Assembly: GCA_910589015.1 (NCBI GenBank)
Contig: CAJUSA010000005.1
Span: forward strand, 4,786 to 68,785
Direction of reading: 5' to 3'
Length of the DNA stretch: 64,000 nt
Origin: an uncultured Christensenellaceae bacterium
GTDB taxonomy: Bacteria; Bacillota; Clostridia; Christensenellales; Borkfalkiaceae
Shown here: piece after piece, positions 63,003-64,000 of the stretch
Layout of the letters: each line of letters begins with the position of its first letter
How positions within the stretch are numbered: the first letter of the stretch is position 1
Notes under the pieces: generated by a model
Database searches by the model: none
What the model saw: the letters and a program-made list of their open reading frames with translations, nothing else
What the model was told of the DNA's origin: nothing
Made by a program: the position numbers and the translations under genes

Positions 63003-64000
63003 ATGGATATTGTCCGGATTATCATGACGATTCTCGGCGGAATGGGTGCGCTGCTCATCGGTATGCGCATGCTTTCCGATAATTTAACGAGGCTTGCTCA
63101 TACCAAACTCAAAGGGCTGCTCGGCAGAACGGCGCGCAATCGGTTTTCGTGCGTCGGCATGGGGGCGGCGGTGACGGTCATCGCGCAGAATTCGGGTTTC
63201 ACCACCGTAATGGTGGTCGGTCTCGTCAACGCGGGAATTATGTCGCTTTTTCAGGCGACGGCGATGATCATGGGCGCGAACATCGGCACCACGCTCGCCG
63301 CTTGGATCATTGCGCTCGGCAGCAGCAGTGGCGCGCAACTGAGTTTTACCGTTTTCTTTTTAGCGTTTGCCGCGATCGGCGCATTCGTCACGATCTTCGC
63401 AAAGAGCGATAAAATCAAGACGCTCGGCAATGCGCTTGCAGGGTTCGGTTTGCTTTTCGTGGGACTTTCGGTCATGTCGGGCGCGCTCACGTTCGAACAG
63501 GGCTCTTCGGAATACGAGGCGGTGTTCGGTTTTTTCAGCGGATTGAACACGCCTTTTGCGCCGATTATCTTCCTTCTTGTCGGCGTGGCGATCACGGCGC
63601 TCGTACAATCTTCCACGGCGGTCAACACGCTCGTCATTACCATGGCGGCGGCGGGGCTGTTCAACGGCATGGGGGGCAATGCGCTTTTCTTTATCGTCAT
63701 CGGTTCCAACATCGGCACGTGCGTCACGGCTTTACTCTCTTCTATCGGTGCGAACGCCAACGCCAAGCGCGCCGCGCTCATTCACTTCATGTTCAACTTT
63801 TTCGGCGCGGTCATCTTCGCCGTCATCATGCTGAGCTGGCGCGGATTTGCCGATACGCTCATTAAACCCGTGTTTCCGGGAAACATCGAATTTCAGATAC
63901 CGTTTTTCCACACGCTTTTCAACGTATTCTGCACTTTGCTTTTTTTGCCGTTTATCAATATCTTCGTCAAACTTGCCAATCTGCTCGTGCGGGACAAGAA
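63003..64000 (+). CDS. Na/Pi cotransporter family protein (partial, runs off the window)
   Basis: An open frame of 332 codons without a stop up to the window end. It is a polytopic membrane protein of the NptA/PNaS (PF02690) family, which imports phosphate with sodium. The two inverted transport repeats are visible: AQNSGFTTVMVVGLVNAG with MGANIGTTLAA, and VQSSTAVNTLVITMAAAG with GSNIGTCVTALLSS. In the first repeat the usual QSSSAT reads QNSGFT. Bacterial members normally continue into a cytosolic PhoU-like domain, which would lie beyond 64000. The start at 63003 has AAAGGA directly adjacent and GGGGAG about 11 bp upstream. Confidence 0.88.
   Translation, partial: MDIVRIIMTILGGMGALLIGMRMLSDNLTRLAHTKLKGLLGRTARNRFSCVGMGAAVTVIAQNSGFTTVMVVGLVNAGIMSLFQATAMIMGANIGTTLAAWIIALGSSSGAQLSFTVFFLAFAAIGAFVTIFAKSDKIKTLGNALAGFGLLFVGLSVMSGALTFEQGSSEYEAVFGFFSGLNTPFAPIIFLLVGVAITALVQSSTAVNTLVITMAAAGLFNGMGGNALFFIVIGSNIGTCVTALLSSIGANANAKRAALIHFMFNFFGAVIFAVIMLSWRGFADTLIKPVFPGNIEFQIPFFHTLFNVFCTLLFLPFINIFVKLANLLVRDK

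Noticed and set aside
1..64000. CRISPR array
   Set aside because: The only short regular repeats (43-44-bp period near 431-600) have near-identical spacers and palindromic partners elsewhere. They are REP-like, and no cas genes are present.

Overview
The window looks like chromosomal DNA from an uncultured anaerobic Firmicute (Clostridia-type, roughly 50 % GC). The reasons are strong Shine-Dalgarno sites, SipW-type signal peptidases, a two-subunit class I fumarase, BioY, RlmH, TadA, an ABC-F ATPase and a pflX-like radical SAM protein. The lineage is inferred from gene content only.

Layout. (1) 1-3900: a small GIY-YIG nuclease gene sits inside clusters of REP-like palindromic repeats. It is followed by a four-gene block of two signal peptidases and two small exported proteins with SipW-type signal peptides. 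(2) 3900-40,880: one gene for a 12,151-residue surface protein. It has a lipobox-type signal peptide, four beta-helix modules, about 94 InlB/Flg_new (Listeria-Bacteroides) repeats, a ~2,980-residue Thr-rich stalk, a small C-terminal domain and a C-terminal membrane helix. The very long antisense ORFs across it are shadows. (3) 40,889-53,548: housekeeping genes: fumarase subunits (minus strand), CPBP protease, rlmH, M14 peptidase, tadA, ABC-F ATPase, radical SAM protein, metK, bioY and a heterodimeric ABC exporter. (4) 53,589-62,851: a tRNA-Pro(CGG) gene carrying a ~9.15-kb integrated element bounded by a 50-bp direct repeat of the tRNA 3' end. (5) 62,927-64,000: the start of a Na/phosphate symporter gene, cut by the window edge.

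The element is best read as an inovirus-like (filamentous phage-like) prophage. It has a tyrosine integrase next to the tRNA, an XRE repressor with palindromic operators, a consensus rightward promoter, two membrane/exported proteins of unknown family, a hidden 50-residue Cys-rich ORF, a Zot-like ATPase, small unknown proteins and a replication-initiator-like protein with a DnaC/DnaI-like zinc tail. Its right third is structural DNA: a repeated mini-hairpin, two ~80-bp copies of a composite element in inverted orientation around the replication gene, direct repeats and a ~100-nt hairpin, all candidates for origin or packaging signals.

Just inside the right attachment site is a compact locus that I consider the best candidate for an undescribed system. 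It comprises a 32-residue hydrophobic peptide ORF with its own promoter and RBS, a convergent antisense promoter of consensus quality, a shared bidirectional terminator, and a 9-bp direct repeat that would let the antisense RNA pair just upstream of the RBS. This is the architecture of a par/Fst-like type I toxin-antitoxin, with a peptide I do not recognise.
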